Notes: a model not told the origin generated them from the letters alone. Positions 48,002 to 57,998 are shown, counted from the stretch's first letter. The stretch is DNA of 64,000 bases from Aurantimonas coralicida DSM 14790 (GCF_000421645.1 NZ_ATXK01000010.1:90838-154837), one strand, 5' to 3'. A program made the numbers and translations.

Positions 48002-48985
48002 TCAGAGGTCGGTGATCGTCGTCCCTGAGATTGTCTCGGCAAAGCCTGCTCCGAACACCCTGACCGGGGTCTGGAAGCCGGGTTCGTGTTCGCCCGCCAG
48101 CACCCGCCGCGCGGCTTCGACGGCAGCCAACGGCGTGTAGGAGTAGCCGTTCACGGTTTCGATAACGGAGCGGGCGGCCGTCCCGTCGGCCCCGGTGACC
48201 TCGGCCACCGCTCGTGCGCGGTGCGCATCGCGCTCCTCGGCGCTGGGTCCGTCCGGCAACGTCGATAGGTCGCCCTCGGGGAAAGCGTCACCAGATACGT
48301 GGACGAACATCTCGATGTTCGGGATCTCGGTGGAACGCCAGGCGGTCACCAGATCGCCGAACGACAGCGGCGCACAATCGACCGCGCCGTCGCCGAAGTT
48401 GAAGGATGCGAAGCTCGTGTCGGACTTGGTCACAAGGGCTCCGTCGACACGAGCCATCAACCCCGCACCGATGATCTCTCCCGCGCTGACTGCCGAACCT
48501 CGGGACATTGATCCGGCGACCTGGAGGGCGATCCGTAGCCGTCTCGGATCCTTCACCCGGCTCATCACGTGGGCGGCCAGGCAGTCCGTCGGCACCACGT
48601 CCCAGCCAACGCCCGGGAGCAGCATCGTTCCCGCGGCTTCGGCCTCACCGCCCAAGGCTTCGGCCCGGCGATAGACGTTGATCTCGGCGGTAATGTCGAG
48701 GTAGTGGGCACCGACCTTCATGCAGGCCCGCATCAGCGGCTCCGCGGTCTTGGCGAATGGACCCGCGCAGTTGAGCAGTACCGAACATCCGGCTAAGTGT
48801 TTGGGAAGTTCGCCTGCGTCATCGAGCGAGAAGACACGATGGGCAACACCCAGCTCGACCGATGCCGCGTCCAGCTTGGGGGCATCCCGCCCGGCGATCT
48901 CGAAGTCGAGCCCGACAGCCTTCGCCCGGTCCGCCGCCAGCCGACCCGTGTACCCGGTGGCGCCGTAGATCAGTAGTTTCGTCAT
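48002..48985 (-). CDS. Saccharopine-dehydrogenase-like NAD(P)-binding protein
   Basis: Protein of 327 aa with N-terminal Rossmann fold: LLIYGATGYTGRLAADRAKA (residues 4-23) and FEIAGRDAPKL. Then VLLNCAGPFAKTAEPLMRAC and YLDITAEINVYRR, blocks shared with saccharopine-dehydrogenase-related and trans-acting enoyl reductase proteins. Function cannot be pinned down; a reductase of small carbonyl or acyl substrates is likely. It converges with the TetR gene. Confidence 0.85.
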   Translation of the reverse strand: MTKLLIYGATGYTGRLAADRAKAVGLDFEIAGRDAPKLDAASVELGVAHRVFSLDDAGELPKHLAGCSVLLNCAGPFAKTAEPLMRACMKVGAHYLDITAEINVYRRAEALGGEAEAAGTMLLPGVGWDVVPTDCLAAHVMSRVKDPRRLRIALQVAGSMSRGSAVSAGEIIGAGLMARVDGALVTKSDTSFASFNFGDGAVDCAPLSFGDLVTAWRSTEIPNIEMFVHVSGDAFPEGDLSTLPDGPSAEERDAHRARAVAEVTGADGTAARSVIETVNGYSYTPLAAVEAARRVLAGEHEPGFQTPVRVFGAGFAETISGTTITDL

Positions 48986-49085
48986 GGTTTATTCCTTTCC
49001 GACGCACCGAGGGTCGGCGTTCGTGCGGGTGTAAGGTTCAGGTGTCGCCAAGCGTGGACTCGAGGCTGCGGCGCTCAGGCCGACG

Positions 49086-49430
49086 TCACTCGAGATCAGC
49101 GTCGATGCGAACGATGAACCCATCCTGATCGACCGAGACATCCAGCAGTCCGACCTCATGGCCGAAGTCGCCGGTGAAATCGGCCCGCACCCGGGTACGG
49201 TCCGTGGCCACTGCCTCGATCGACAGAAGACGCGTGACGGAGTGGTAGCCGACGAAGAACTGCGTGACGTAATCTCGGATACCGGGGTGGCCGTCGAAGC
49301 GCTGGCCTGTCGAGGGATCGTCGATCACCGCTTCCGGCCTGAAGAGTGCAACGGCCGCGTCAACGTCGAAGGCGTTGCACGCCGCGATCAAAGCCTCGGC
49401 CGCGCGATGCATCTTGCCTTGATCGGACAT
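49086..49430 (-). CDS. SnoaL-like (NTF2-fold) protein
   Basis: Small protein of 114 aa: AALIAACNAFDVDAAVALF, then DDPSTGQRFDGHPGIRDYV and a beta-rich end. The pattern fits the SnoaL/ketosteroid-isomerase-like cone fold. These act as isomerases, cyclases or binding proteins; no substrate can be given. The start ATG at 49430 is 4 bp after the upstream VOC stop, indicating an operon. Confidence 0.8.
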   Translation of the reverse strand: MSDQGKMHRAAEALIAACNAFDVDAAVALFRPEAVIDDPSTGQRFDGHPGIRDYVTQFFVGYHSVTRLLSIEAVATDRTRVRADFTGDFGHEVGLLDVSVDQDGFIVRIDADLE

Positions 49431-49434
49431 GGCA

Positions 49435-49836
49435 TCAGCTCCCTTGCTGCCAGCTCTTGTGCACGAACTCGAGGCTGTAGCCGTCGGGGTCGAGGACGTT
49501 GGCGGCGTAGTAGCGTGGGTCGTAATAAAGCCGGGCCGAGGGCTTGCCGTTGTCGGTCGCCCCGGCCGCCATCGCCGCGGCATAGGCGGCATCGACCGCG
49601 GCGTTGGATTTTGCGACGAAGCCGACATGGGCGGCCCGCCCCTCGACTATCCCTGGGCGCAGCCAGAAGAAAATGCGGCCGTCGCAGCCGAACCCCTTCA
49701 GGTCGGGATGCCCGGGTGGACCGTCAGCGCCGTCGTAGTCGACGCGGTCCGTAATGCCGAGCGGCGCGAGGGTCGCGGTGTAGAAGGCGATCGAGCGGTC
49801 GAGATCGCTGACCGAGATGAAGACGTGGTCGAGCAC
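49435..49836 (-). CDS. VOC-family protein
   Basis: Protein of 133 aa: starts MLDHVFISVSDLDRSIAFYT and ends YYAANVLDPDGYSLEFVHKS. It is a paralogue of the 44877 VOC protein, with the same Pro/Asp-rich middle. Metal-type His4 and Glu near residue 126 are present. In an operon with the SDR gene before it and the SnoaL-like gene after it. Confidence 0.86.
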   Translation of the reverse strand: MLDHVFISVSDLDRSIAFYTATLAPLGITDRVDYDGADGPPGHPDLKGFGCDGRIFFWLRPGIVEGRAAHVGFVAKSNAAVDAAYAAAMAAGATDNGKPSARLYYDPRYYAANVLDPDGYSLEFVHKSWQQGS

Positions 49837-49870
49837 GGGACTCTCCTGCGGCTGAGTTTGGACGGGTGGT

Positions 49871-50614
49871 TCAGATGACGTAGCCGCCGGCGACCTCGAT
49901 GGTCTGGGCGTTCACCCAGGCATTGTCGTCCGAGAGGAGGCCGGCGATCATCCGACCGACGTCGTCGGGCTCGCCAACGCGGCCGAGTGCGGTTTGTCCG
50001 GCGAGGAGCGCCTCGAACTCGTCGTTCAAGCCGCCACCGAGGTTGGTGCGGATGGCGCCGGGCGCGACAGCGTTGGCCCGGATGCCGCGGTCGCCGAACT
50101 CCTTGGCCATGTAGCGGGTCAGCACCTCGAGCCCGCCCTTGAAGGCGGCATAGGGCGCGACGCCGGCGGTGGCGACGCGAGTGGTGGCGCTGGTCAGGTT
50201 GATGATCTGCCCGCCGCGCGCCATCAGCGGCAGCAGCGCCTGTGTCAGGAAGAAGGGCCCCTTCAGGTGCACGTTGAACAGGTCGTCGAAGTCGGCCTCG
50301 GTGACGGTCTCGATTGGGTTGCAGAGGCCGTAGCCCGCGTTGTTGACCAAATGATCGAAGTCGGCTCGGTCCCACGTCGCCGACAGTGTCTCGGCTACCT
50401 GGTCCCGGAAGGCAGGAAACGAAGCGGTGTCGGAGACGTCGAGCTTCAGCGCCACGGCCTTGCCGCCCTCGGCTTCGATCGCCCGGACCACCTCCTCGGC
50501 GCCGTCGGGATGGCTGTTGTAGGTAACGATGACACCCGCACCGCGCCGGGCGCAGTTGAGTGCGGTGCTCCGGCCGAGGCCGCGGCTGGAGCCGGTGATG
50601 ATGGCAATCTTCAT
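49871..50614 (-). CDS. SDR-family oxidoreductase
   Basis: Protein of 247 aa. Cofactor motif TGSSRGLG (residues 7-14), NAG in HLVNNAGYG, catalytic Ser in IINLTSATTRV (Thr/Ser-rich; Ser and Thr adjacent), Tyr-Lys pair in PYAAFKGGLEVL, C-terminal INAQTIEVAGGYVI-like end. It heads the leftward SDR-VOC-SnoaL operon and is divergent from the AraC-type gene. Confidence 0.9.
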   Translation of the reverse strand: MKIAIITGSSRGLGRSTALNCARRGAGVIVTYNSHPDGAEEVVRAIEAEGGKAVALKLDVSDTASFPAFRDQVAETLSATWDRADFDHLVNNAGYGLCNPIETVTEADFDDLFNVHLKGPFFLTQALLPLMARGGQIINLTSATTRVATAGVAPYAAFKGGLEVLTRYMAKEFGDRGIRANAVAPGAIRTNLGGGLNDEFEALLAGQTALGRVGEPDDVGRMIAGLLSDDNAWVNAQTIEVAGGYVI

Positions 50615-50748
50615 TGGTGTTCTCCGCGTTGTCCGTGGCTCTTTTCTACCGCCGCCACGGACAGGAGGTCGGGCCCGATCCTGTCCGGTTCTTGCCTATT
50701 CCTGCTTTCCGGCTTGCGCGCCCGGTCGCCGACTGCAAGCCTCGAGGT

Positions 50749-51639
50749 ATGGAAGATCGCCTGAACGAACTGCGCGCGTTGGCCTCGCATGCCGAGAACA
50801 GAAGAACCGACACGGGTATCCCGCGCGTCGCCATGGTGCAGGGAAAGATTCCCGAGCACGAGCTCTCCGCCGTCTACGACCCGATGATCAACCTCATCCT
50901 CCAGGGGCGGAAATCGATGACGATCGGCGACCGCACGCTGGACTATGATCCCGCGAGCTACTTCGTCATGTCCATCGATCTGCCGGCGGTGGGGTCCATC
51001 CACGCGGCGGCGACGGGCGAGCCCTACCTTGCGGTCAGCCTGACGATCGATCCGCACGTTGTCGCAGGCATGCTGGCGGATGCACCGCCCCTATCCCATG
51101 CCAACCTGCACGTCGGCGGCTTCTCCGTTGCCTCGGTAACGCCCGACCTGCTGGACGCCTGGGTGCGAATGCTGCGCCTGATGAGGGTTCCGGGCGACAT
51201 CCCGGTTCTCGCCCCTGCCTACGAGCGGGAGATTCTGTACCGGGTCCTGCAAGGGCCGCACGGGGCGATGCTGCGCGACATTGCCATGCCGGACACCGCC
51301 CTGTCCCGCATGCGCCTCGCGATCCAGTGGATCCGAGGCAACTTCCGCAGCCCGATGCGCGTCGAGGCATTGGCAGACATGGTGGCGATGAGTGCTTCCG
51401 CCTTCCATCGGCACTTCAAGGCGGCGACCGCGATGAGCCCGCTCCAGTTTCAGAAGCAGATCCGGCTGCTCCATGCCCGAACCCTGCTTATCGGCGGGGC
51501 CGAAAGCGCCGCCGCTGTTGCCTTCGAGGTCGGTTACGAGAGCGCCTCGCAGTTCAGCCGAGAGTACGCGCGGTTCTTCGGCCTTCCGCCGTCCCGTGAC
51601 GCCGCCAAGGTTCAGAGCGAACTCGGACGCCCTTCCTGA
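50749..51639 (+). CDS. AraC-family transcriptional regulator (AraC_N type)
   Basis: Regulator of 296 aa. N-terminal domain of the AraC_N family: PMINLILQGRKSMTIGDRTL and YFVMSIDLPAVGSI (about residues 43-85). C-terminal double HTH: MRVEALADMVAMSASAFHRH and AAAVAFEVGYESASQFSREY (about residues 205-280). It probably activates the divergent SDR-VOC-SnoaL operon in response to an aldehyde or aromatic. ATG at 50749 chosen because the domain starts there; the longer frame overlaps the divergent promoter. Confidence 0.9.
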   Translation: MEDRLNELRALASHAENRRTDTGIPRVAMVQGKIPEHELSAVYDPMINLILQGRKSMTIGDRTLDYDPASYFVMSIDLPAVGSIHAAATGEPYLAVSLTIDPHVVAGMLADAPPLSHANLHVGGFSVASVTPDLLDAWVRMLRLMRVPGDIPVLAPAYEREILYRVLQGPHGAMLRDIAMPDTALSRMRLAIQWIRGNFRSPMRVEALADMVAMSASAFHRHFKAATAMSPLQFQKQIRLLHARTLLIGGAESAAAVAFEVGYESASQFSREYARFFGLPPSRDAAKVQSELGRPS

Positions 51640-51708
51640 CGTCCAAGCTGCGGGGCGCCGTCCTGACCGCTTGTCCTCGACTCTGTAAGGCGCGGCGGCG
51701 AGCTTGTT

Positions 51709-52116
51709 ATGCATCAGCGTCGGAAAGTTCGGTTCTTCTCGACCATCGAACTCGTCAACACGCTCGAACAGGAGAAGGCCAAGGCCGGCTAGTTGTCCGA
51801 GACCCTTGCGCGTCTCGACCTCGTGGTCTTAGACCAGCTTCGATGCCTGCCATTCAGTGCCTCCTGCGGCGCGCTGCTCTTCCATCTGCTGAGCAAGCTC
51901 TACGAGCGCACCAGCGTTGTCATCACGGCGAATCTGAGCTTCAGCGAATGGGCCACCGTCTTCTGCGACGCCAAGATAACCACCGCCCTACTCGATCGAC
52001 GCATCCATCGCTGCCACATTCTCGAAATCGGAAATGACAGCTTCCGCTTCAGGGCGAGCACCGCGGCCACCAACCGCAAGAGGAAGGAAGGCGAACATAC
52101 CTTGACCCAGACATGA
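51709..52116 (+). pseudogene. IstB-like (IS21 family helper ATPase) remnant, copy 2
   Basis: Reads RRKVRFFSTIELVNTLEQEK, then, after an in-frame TAG at 51790-51792, LARLDLVVLDQLRCLPFSAS, CGALLFHLLSKLYERTSVVI, NLSFSEWATVFCDAKITTAL and LDRRIHRCHILEIGN. This is the C-terminal two thirds of IstB. The Walker B end DELGYLPF has decayed to DQLRCLPF. The TAG falls on the same Gln codon that is TAA in copy 1. No istA is adjacent. Confidence 0.88.
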
Positions 52117-52410
52117 CCATCTCAACTCAACTCGAAGCCGGATTACTCCTCGATGGACAACCCGGGTCAGTTCCGCGTGGGAATCAACACTTCTGTCGGT
52201 CAAGTGAGAACCAAAAGGACGCAGTAGGCTCGAGAAGCCGGCAAGCAAGTTCGGAGCGGAGATCGTACTCGCCGATCGGGCCCAGTTTAGATGCAGGCAC
52301 CAGGACGGCAGGACACCGACCGGGCCCTTCGACGCACGAGTTGGGAGAGTTCGCGAGTTCAGGCAGCAAGGGTAAATACCCCGACCAGGAACCATCTCTG
52401 ACTGCGGAAA
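52117..52410. other. Gene-free spacer after the istB relic
   Basis: About 300 bases with no supported gene, ending at repeat copy E. An ACCCGGGTCAG motif near 52158 resembles the left end of the dispersed repeat but is too short to count. Confidence 0.4.
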
Positions 52411-52478
52411 CCGGGCCGAAAGAAGACCGTCCGCTTCTGGAGCGTTGTCGCAAATAGCCGTCATTCCGCTCACGACCC
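52411..52478 (+). repeat. Dispersed repeat, copy E (3' part, diverged)
   Basis: Begins CCGGGCCGAAAGAAGACCGT and ends CATTCCGCTCACGACCC, matching the right part of copies A and B over about 68 bases with many changes in the middle. It lies just beyond istB relic 2, mirroring copy A beside relic 1. Confidence 0.65.
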
Positions 52479-52560
52479 AGAAGAGCCGCTCGTGGTGCTG
52501 CCTCCCTTTGCACTACACAGACATCCGTCGTGCAAACCAGAAATGGGAAAACTCGCCTCA

Positions 52561-53457
52561 TCAACTGGCCAGCAACGGTTCCGCCGCCGCTGCCACACGC
52601 TCCCTCGCCTCTGTCCCAAGCCGCTGGATCGGTCGCGGCAGCTCCATTTTTCCGAGACCTAGTAGATCAAGGAGCACGTACATGACGCGTAGGCTTCCGA
52701 AGATCTGGAAGACCTCCCAAAGCGGCGACAGCTCGGCATCGATGCGACGTAAGTCCTCGGCATTGCCCGCCCGCGCAGCGCGCGCGAGGGCAACGACCGG
52801 ACCGGGCAGTGCGCCGCCGAGGACGCTGTAGAAGGCATCCGCCCCCGCCAGTAACGCATCCGCAGTGCCCCAGTCGCCGCTGTAGCCGACCGCAAGCTCC
52901 GTCCGGTTGCGCAGGGTGGCGAGCTCGCCAGCGTAGTCGCCGTCCGAGGGCAAGGGCATCTTCACGGCCCGGATCGTCGGGAGGCCGGAGAGCCGCTCCA
53001 GGAGATCGAAGCCGAAGGTGAAGTGGGTGGTGCCGGGATTGTTGTAGAGGCAGATCGGCAATCCGGAAACATCCGTCACGGCCCCGTAGTGCTCGAAGGC
53101 TTCGTCCTGCGTCAGTGGCGTGTAGGAGACCGGTGCCATGAGCAGCGCGTCGGCGCCTGCGGCCTCGGCGTCCCGTGCAAGATCCTGCGCCCAATCCGTG
53201 CGGAGCGCCCCGGCGCCGACGACGAGCGGTAGGCGCCCTCGTACGCACTCCACCGCGGCTTTCGCCGCTCGAAGCCGCTCTTCCCTTGTTAGGTAGGCGT
53301 AGGTGCCGGTGGAGCCAAGAAGGCCGATCGAATCGACGCCCGCTTCGCACAAGCGGTCCAGAAGCCTCGCGAGCATCTCGACATCGACGCGCCCGTGTTC
53401 GTCAGCAGGCGTGATCGGGAAGGCGCACAAGCCGTGGAAGGGAGAAGGACCGGACAT
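52561..53457 (-). CDS. Dihydrodipicolinate-synthase-family (DapA-like) aldolase/lyase
   Basis: TIM-barrel class I aldolase family protein of 298 aa. Residues: LLGSTGTYAYL (near 47-57, G-S-T-G in place of G-T-T-G), Tyr138 in ICLYNNPGT, and Schiff-base Lys166 in IRAVKMPLPS. Family members handle pyruvate and aldehydes in lysine, sialic acid or sugar-acid pathways. The missing lysine-pathway context makes a catabolic keto-acid aldolase more likely. ATG at 53457 has CGGAG upstream; one at 53481 lacks it. Confidence 0.87.
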   Translation of the reverse strand: MSGPSPFHGLCAFPITPADEHGRVDVEMLARLLDRLCEAGVDSIGLLGSTGTYAYLTREERLRAAKAAVECVRGRLPLVVGAGALRTDWAQDLARDAEAAGADALLMAPVSYTPLTQDEAFEHYGAVTDVSGLPICLYNNPGTTHFTFGFDLLERLSGLPTIRAVKMPLPSDGDYAGELATLRNRTELAVGYSGDWGTADALLAGADAFYSVLGGALPGPVVALARAARAGNAEDLRRIDAELSPLWEVFQIFGSLRVMYVLLDLLGLGKMELPRPIQRLGTEARERVAAAAEPLLAS

Positions 53458-53593
53458 CGTCAGCTCCGTTGCGATTGGCACACGCCGCGCATCAACTCAT
53501 TAGCGCGGCTTCTAGCTCTTATCGGTTTCAGGGGTCTAAAGGCGAGGATGCGGAAAGGGTAACGGTCAGGCGAACCTTGAAAAGGACCGCCTG

Positions 53594-54082
53594 TTGATCC
53601 CCACAAGACCCCAAGCCGCCCTGGTCTTCGTCGTCACGGCCGCCATTACCACGATAGCGGCGGGGTGGCAGGTCCATGCCGAGCCCAATCGCGTGCAGTT
53701 CCCGGCACTGGAGGCGCTTGTGCACTACACGACCGTGCGCCGCGGCGACGTCACCGAACACATCATGACGACGCCGATGGCGATCGAGGCGGTTAAGCAA
53801 GGTGAGGCCATCCCTTCCGGCACCCAGTTCGTCCTGGTCGATTATCGCGACGACGAGCTCTACCGCTACTTCGTGATGGAGAAGGGCGACGGTTGGGGCG
53901 CCGACTACGACGAAGGCCGGCGCACCGACGACTGGCAATTCCAGTGGTTCTGGCCGGACCGCTCCATCAACACGGACGAGAACACGGCGCGCTGCCAGTC
54001 CTGCCACAGCAGCCAGGCTGACGCCGACTATCTGTTCACGGGTTACCGGATCCCGCGCTTCGACGGCACCCCGGTCGAGTGA
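53594..54082 (+). CDS. Cytochrome P460-family c-type protein
   Basis: Periplasmic haem protein of 162 aa beginning at TTG with AAAGGA upstream. Signal-like N-terminus (AALVFVVTAAITTIAAGWQV) ends near Ala29. P460-type core: FVLVDYRDDELYRYFVMEK, GWGADYDEGRR and FQWFWPDRSIN, with the haem-attachment motif CQSCH at residues 134-138. P460 proteins oxidise hydroxylamine or act in nitrogen-oxide chemistry, but many homologues are uncharacterised. Followed 7 bp later by a membrane cytochrome-b-like gene, a plausible electron partner. Confidence 0.85.
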   Translation: MIPTRPQAALVFVVTAAITTIAAGWQVHAEPNRVQFPALEALVHYTTVRRGDVTEHIMTTPMAIEAVKQGEAIPSGTQFVLVDYRDDELYRYFVMEKGDGWGADYDEGRRTDDWQFQWFWPDRSINTDENTARCQSCHSSQADADYLFTGYRIPRFDGTPVE

Positions 54083-54089
54083 GGGTTCT

Positions 54090-54779
54090 ATGACCAGCAT
54101 CCTCCGCCTGCGCCTCGTCCTCGACCTTCTTGCCTTCGGCCTGCTGCTGTTCGGCCTTTCCTACTGGTGGCTCGGCAACATCGCTCACGAGGTGGCGGGG
54201 ACCGCGTTCTTTCTCCTCCTGATCGTCCACAACGCCTTCAACCGCCGCTGGTACGGTAGAGCCGCGCGCCCTCAGCGCGACATGCGTTCGACCCTGAACG
54301 TCCCGGCCACGCTCGCGCTTCTCCTCGTCATGCTGGCCCTCTTGGCGACGAGCATCCTGATCTCCAATGCCCTGTCTCCGGTGATGTCGGCCTACGGCGG
54401 CTTCACAGTCCGCCAGATCCACACGCTGGCGGCCTATTGGGCGCTGGTGATCGTCGCGGTCCACCTCGGCTTTCGTTGGACGATGATCATGGGCATGGCG
54501 CGCAGCCTGTTCGGCATCACCGGTCGAAGCATGCTGCGGGCGACCGTTCTTCGCCTTGTCACGCTGGCAATAGCCGTGCAGGGCGTCGCCAGCTCGCTGG
54601 CGCTCGGCCTCGGCGGCAAACTGACGATGCAGGTGAGTCTCGACTGGTGGAACTTCGAGGAGTCGGTGCTCGGCTTCTTCGGCCACGCGGGAGCCATCGT
54701 CGGCCTTTGCATCGCCCTGACGCATTACGGCCTAAAGCTCGTGGAAGCCGGACGATCCGCCGTGCGCAGGCCCGCCTAG
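54090..54779 (+). CDS. DUF4405 (cytochrome-b-like) membrane protein
   Basis: Integral membrane protein of 229 aa with five or six hydrophobic segments. Histidines sit in or near membrane spans at positions suiting haem: GNIAHEVAG, LIVHNAFNRRWYG, VRQIHTLAAYW, VAVHLGFRW and GFFGHAG. This pattern is that of DUF4405 proteins. It is probably an electron carrier between quinone and the P460-type protein; that is inference. Confidence 0.82.
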   Translation: MTSILRLRLVLDLLAFGLLLFGLSYWWLGNIAHEVAGTAFFLLLIVHNAFNRRWYGRAARPQRDMRSTLNVPATLALLLVMLALLATSILISNALSPVMSAYGGFTVRQIHTLAAYWALVIVAVHLGFRWTMIMGMARSLFGITGRSMLRATVLRLVTLAIAVQGVASSLALGLGGKLTMQVSLDWWNFEESVLGFFGHAGAIVGLCIALTHYGLKLVEAGRSAVRRPA

Positions 54780-55669
54780 CTGCGGTAGCGCAGAGCCTCC
54801 ACCAGGACGGAAAAGGCCGGCGAGGCGTGCTTTCGGCTCGGATAATAGAGGTGGTAGCCGGGAAACGGCGGGCACCAGTCCTCCAATACGCGGACGAGCC
54901 GCCCGGCGGCGACGTGCGGCAGCACTTGGTCCTCCGGCATGTAGGCGACGCCGAGCCCATCGATGGCCGAGAGAAGGCGCATGGCGAGGTTGTTGAAGAC
55001 GAGTTGACCCTCGCCCCGAACCTTGATCTCCCGGCCGTCCTTCTCAAGGCCCCAGGGGAACAGTCCGCCGTAGGTCGGCAGCCGCGTGTTGATGCAACGA
55101 TGGGCGGTCAAGTCCTCAGGTGACAGGGGAACCCCATGCTCCGCGAAGTAGCCCGGCGACGCCACCACGGCCATCCGCATCTCCGGGCCGATCTTCATGG
55201 CGATCATGTCGTTGGCGATCTGCTCGCCCATCCGGACCCCGGCGTCAAATCCCTCGGCGACGATGTCGGTCAGGCCGTAGTCGACGATGATCTCGATCTT
55301 TATGTCGGGATGCTCGGGAAGGAAACGAGCAAGGGCGGGTTGCAGGATTGAGATCGCCGGATGCTCACCGGCTGTGATGCGAACGGTCCCCGCGGGTTTG
55401 TCCCGCAGGACGCTCAATGCCGCGAGCTCGTGATCGATCTCCTGAAAGCGCGGCGCGACAGTCTGCAACAGGCGCTCGCCCGCCTCGGTCGGAGCGACGC
55501 TACGGGTCGTCCGGGTCAGGAGACGCATTCCGAGCCGGGCCTCGAGACCTTTGATCGTTTGGCTCAGTGCCGATTGCGAGATGCCGAGCTGGGCCGCTGC
55601 CCGGGTGAAGCTCCGCTCCCTCGCCACGATCGCAAACGCGGCAAGCTCGTTGTAGTTCTCGAGCGCCAT
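54776..55669 (-). CDS. LysR-family transcriptional regulator
   Basis: Regulator of 297 aa. HTH at residues about 18-40: [20 protein letters not shown], followed by [20 protein letters not shown]. The effector domain is the LysR substrate-binding fold ([14 protein letters not shown], then [16 protein letters not shown]). It starts 103 bp from the divergent esterase gene, with a 19-bp inverted repeat between, and probably controls the esterase and the AKR run beyond. Confidence 0.92.
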   Translation of the reverse strand: MALENYNELAAFAIVARERSFTRAAAQLGISQSALSQTIKGLEARLGMRLLTRTTRSVAPTEAGERLLQTVAPRFQEIDHELAALSVLRDKPAGTVRITAGEHPAISILQPALARFLPEHPDIKIEIIVDYGLTDIVAEGFDAGVRMGEQIANDMIAMKIGPEMRMAVVASPGYFAEHGVPLSPEDLTAHRCINTRLPTYGGLFPWGLEKDGREIKVRGEGQLVFNNLAMRLLSAIDGLGVAYMPEDQVLPHVAAGRLVRVLEDWCPPFPGYHLYYPSRKHASPAFSVLVEALRYRS

Positions 55670-55701
55670 TGATTAGCGTTCCTTCTGAGGCTTTGCCGAT
55701 T

Positions 55702-55720
55702 ACGCCTCTAACAGAGGCGT
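55702..55720. promoter_or_regulatory. Perfect inverted repeat in the LysR/esterase gap
   Basis: ACGCCTCT-aac-AGAGGCGT: 8-bp arms and a 3-nt centre. It is 52 bp before the esterase ATG and 32 bp from the LysR ATG. It could be the LysR-type site (inverted repeat in a divergent promoter) or a short hairpin in the leader. Confidence 0.65.
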
Positions 55721-55772
55721 TCAGCCAGCGCTACGGTTCGGGCGTCGCTCATCTTCGTCACGGACATCAACG

Positions 55773-56837
55773 ATGAACTGGTCCAGCACCGCTTCCGCCG
55801 TCTGCCTGACCGTTGCCTCGCTCGCCCTGGTGGGGGCCACATCCGCTGACTCCCCCGTCGACGGGGACGAAGGCACCACAGAAGTCGAGACGATCGCCGC
55901 GCCGACGAGCGACCATCTGTCGGCCGACGACACCATCGGCGACCTGCTGTCGCACCCGGCATTCGAAGGCTTCGCGCCATCGATCCTGCCGTGGGACGGC
56001 CGCCCGTACGATCCCTCCATGAGCCTGCGGGGGATGCGGTCGCTGATGCCCTACCACAGTGAGGTCGATCCCGAGGGTGCCGTCGCGGCGCTCAACCGCA
56101 TGATCGACGACGTGAACGACGGAAACCGGGTGTTCTACGATTTTTACGAAGGAACCCGGCCGAAGAACGGCCCGACGGTCGATAGCACCGGCCTGTTCTA
56201 CTTCCGCAGCGTGCCGGGAGCACCTTTCGCCATTGTGGCGCCCGGAGGCGGATTCTCCTATGTCGGCTCGTTGCACGAAGGCTTTCCCTACGCACAGGAG
56301 ATCAGCCGACAGGGGTACAACGCCTTTGTCCTGCGATACCGGGCCGGTTTGGGCGGCAGGCTCGCCACCGAAGACCTCGCGGCTGCCCTGTCCTGGATCG
56401 TCGACCACGCAGAGGAACTTGGGGTCGCAAGGAAGGGATACGCGCTGTGGGGCAGCTCCGCCGGCGCGCGCATGGCGGCCTCGATCGGATCGCACGGCGC
56501 CGCAGCGTTCGGCGGCCAGGATCTGCCGAAGCCATCGGCGGTGGTCATGGCCTACACGGGCCATTCGGACCACGCGGCCGATGAGCCTCCGACATTCGTT
56601 GTCGTCGGTGAAGCCGACGGCGTCGCTCCCCTTTCGAGAATGCTTGAGCGGGTCACCGCCCTGCGCGAGTTGGGCGCCGAAGTCGTTTACCGGGAATACC
56701 CGGGTCTCGGCCATGGCTTTGGTCTCGGCACGGGAACGCGGGCGGCGGCCTGGATCGACGAGGCGATCGGGTTCTGGGAGCGCTTCGTGGAGCCGAACCG
56801 ACGTCCGTCGAGAAGGGCTGCGACGCCCGTTGACTGA
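55773..56837 (+). CDS. Secreted alpha/beta hydrolase (BD-FAE/acetyl-esterase type)
   Basis: Exported hydrolase of 354 aa with a signal peptide (AVCLTVASLALVGATSADS). Core motifs: FAIVAPGGGFSYVGSLHEGF (oxyanion glycine run, near residue 150), nucleophile elbow LWGSSAGARM, Asp in GEADGVAPL and His in GLGHGFGLG. This matches carbohydrate-esterase-like hydrolases that remove acetyl or similar groups. Residues about 25-110 are an N-terminal extension of unknown role. Divergent from the LysR gene. Confidence 0.85.
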   Translation: MNWSSTASAVCLTVASLALVGATSADSPVDGDEGTTEVETIAAPTSDHLSADDTIGDLLSHPAFEGFAPSILPWDGRPYDPSMSLRGMRSLMPYHSEVDPEGAVAALNRMIDDVNDGNRVFYDFYEGTRPKNGPTVDSTGLFYFRSVPGAPFAIVAPGGGFSYVGSLHEGFPYAQEISRQGYNAFVLRYRAGLGGRLATEDLAAALSWIVDHAEELGVARKGYALWGSSAGARMAASIGSHGAAAFGGQDLPKPSAVVMAYTGHSDHAADEPPTFVVVGEADGVAPLSRMLERVTALRELGAEVVYREYPGLGHGFGLGTGTRAAAWIDEAIGFWERFVEPNRRPSRRAATPVD

Positions 56838-56974
56838 TTAGGGCTGCTTCTAAGCGTTAGAACATTCTTCCGGCTAATCCGCTGTCCGCCGCGGGCCTAC
56901 ATCACCCCCAACACCAACACGGACTTCACCCTGCGGGTCGCGGTCGGCGGCTTCGATGCGCGTGCTCGCGGTGA

Positions 56975-57982
<1,008 letters not shown>

Positions 57983-57998
57983 GGCTGGAGGCCATCAT

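Noticed and set aside
24246..52478. CRISPR array or integron attC sites as explanation of the repeats
   Set aside because: Repeat spacing is kilobases, not tens of bases; no cas or integrase gene is seen, and the repeat lacks the attC core-site layout.
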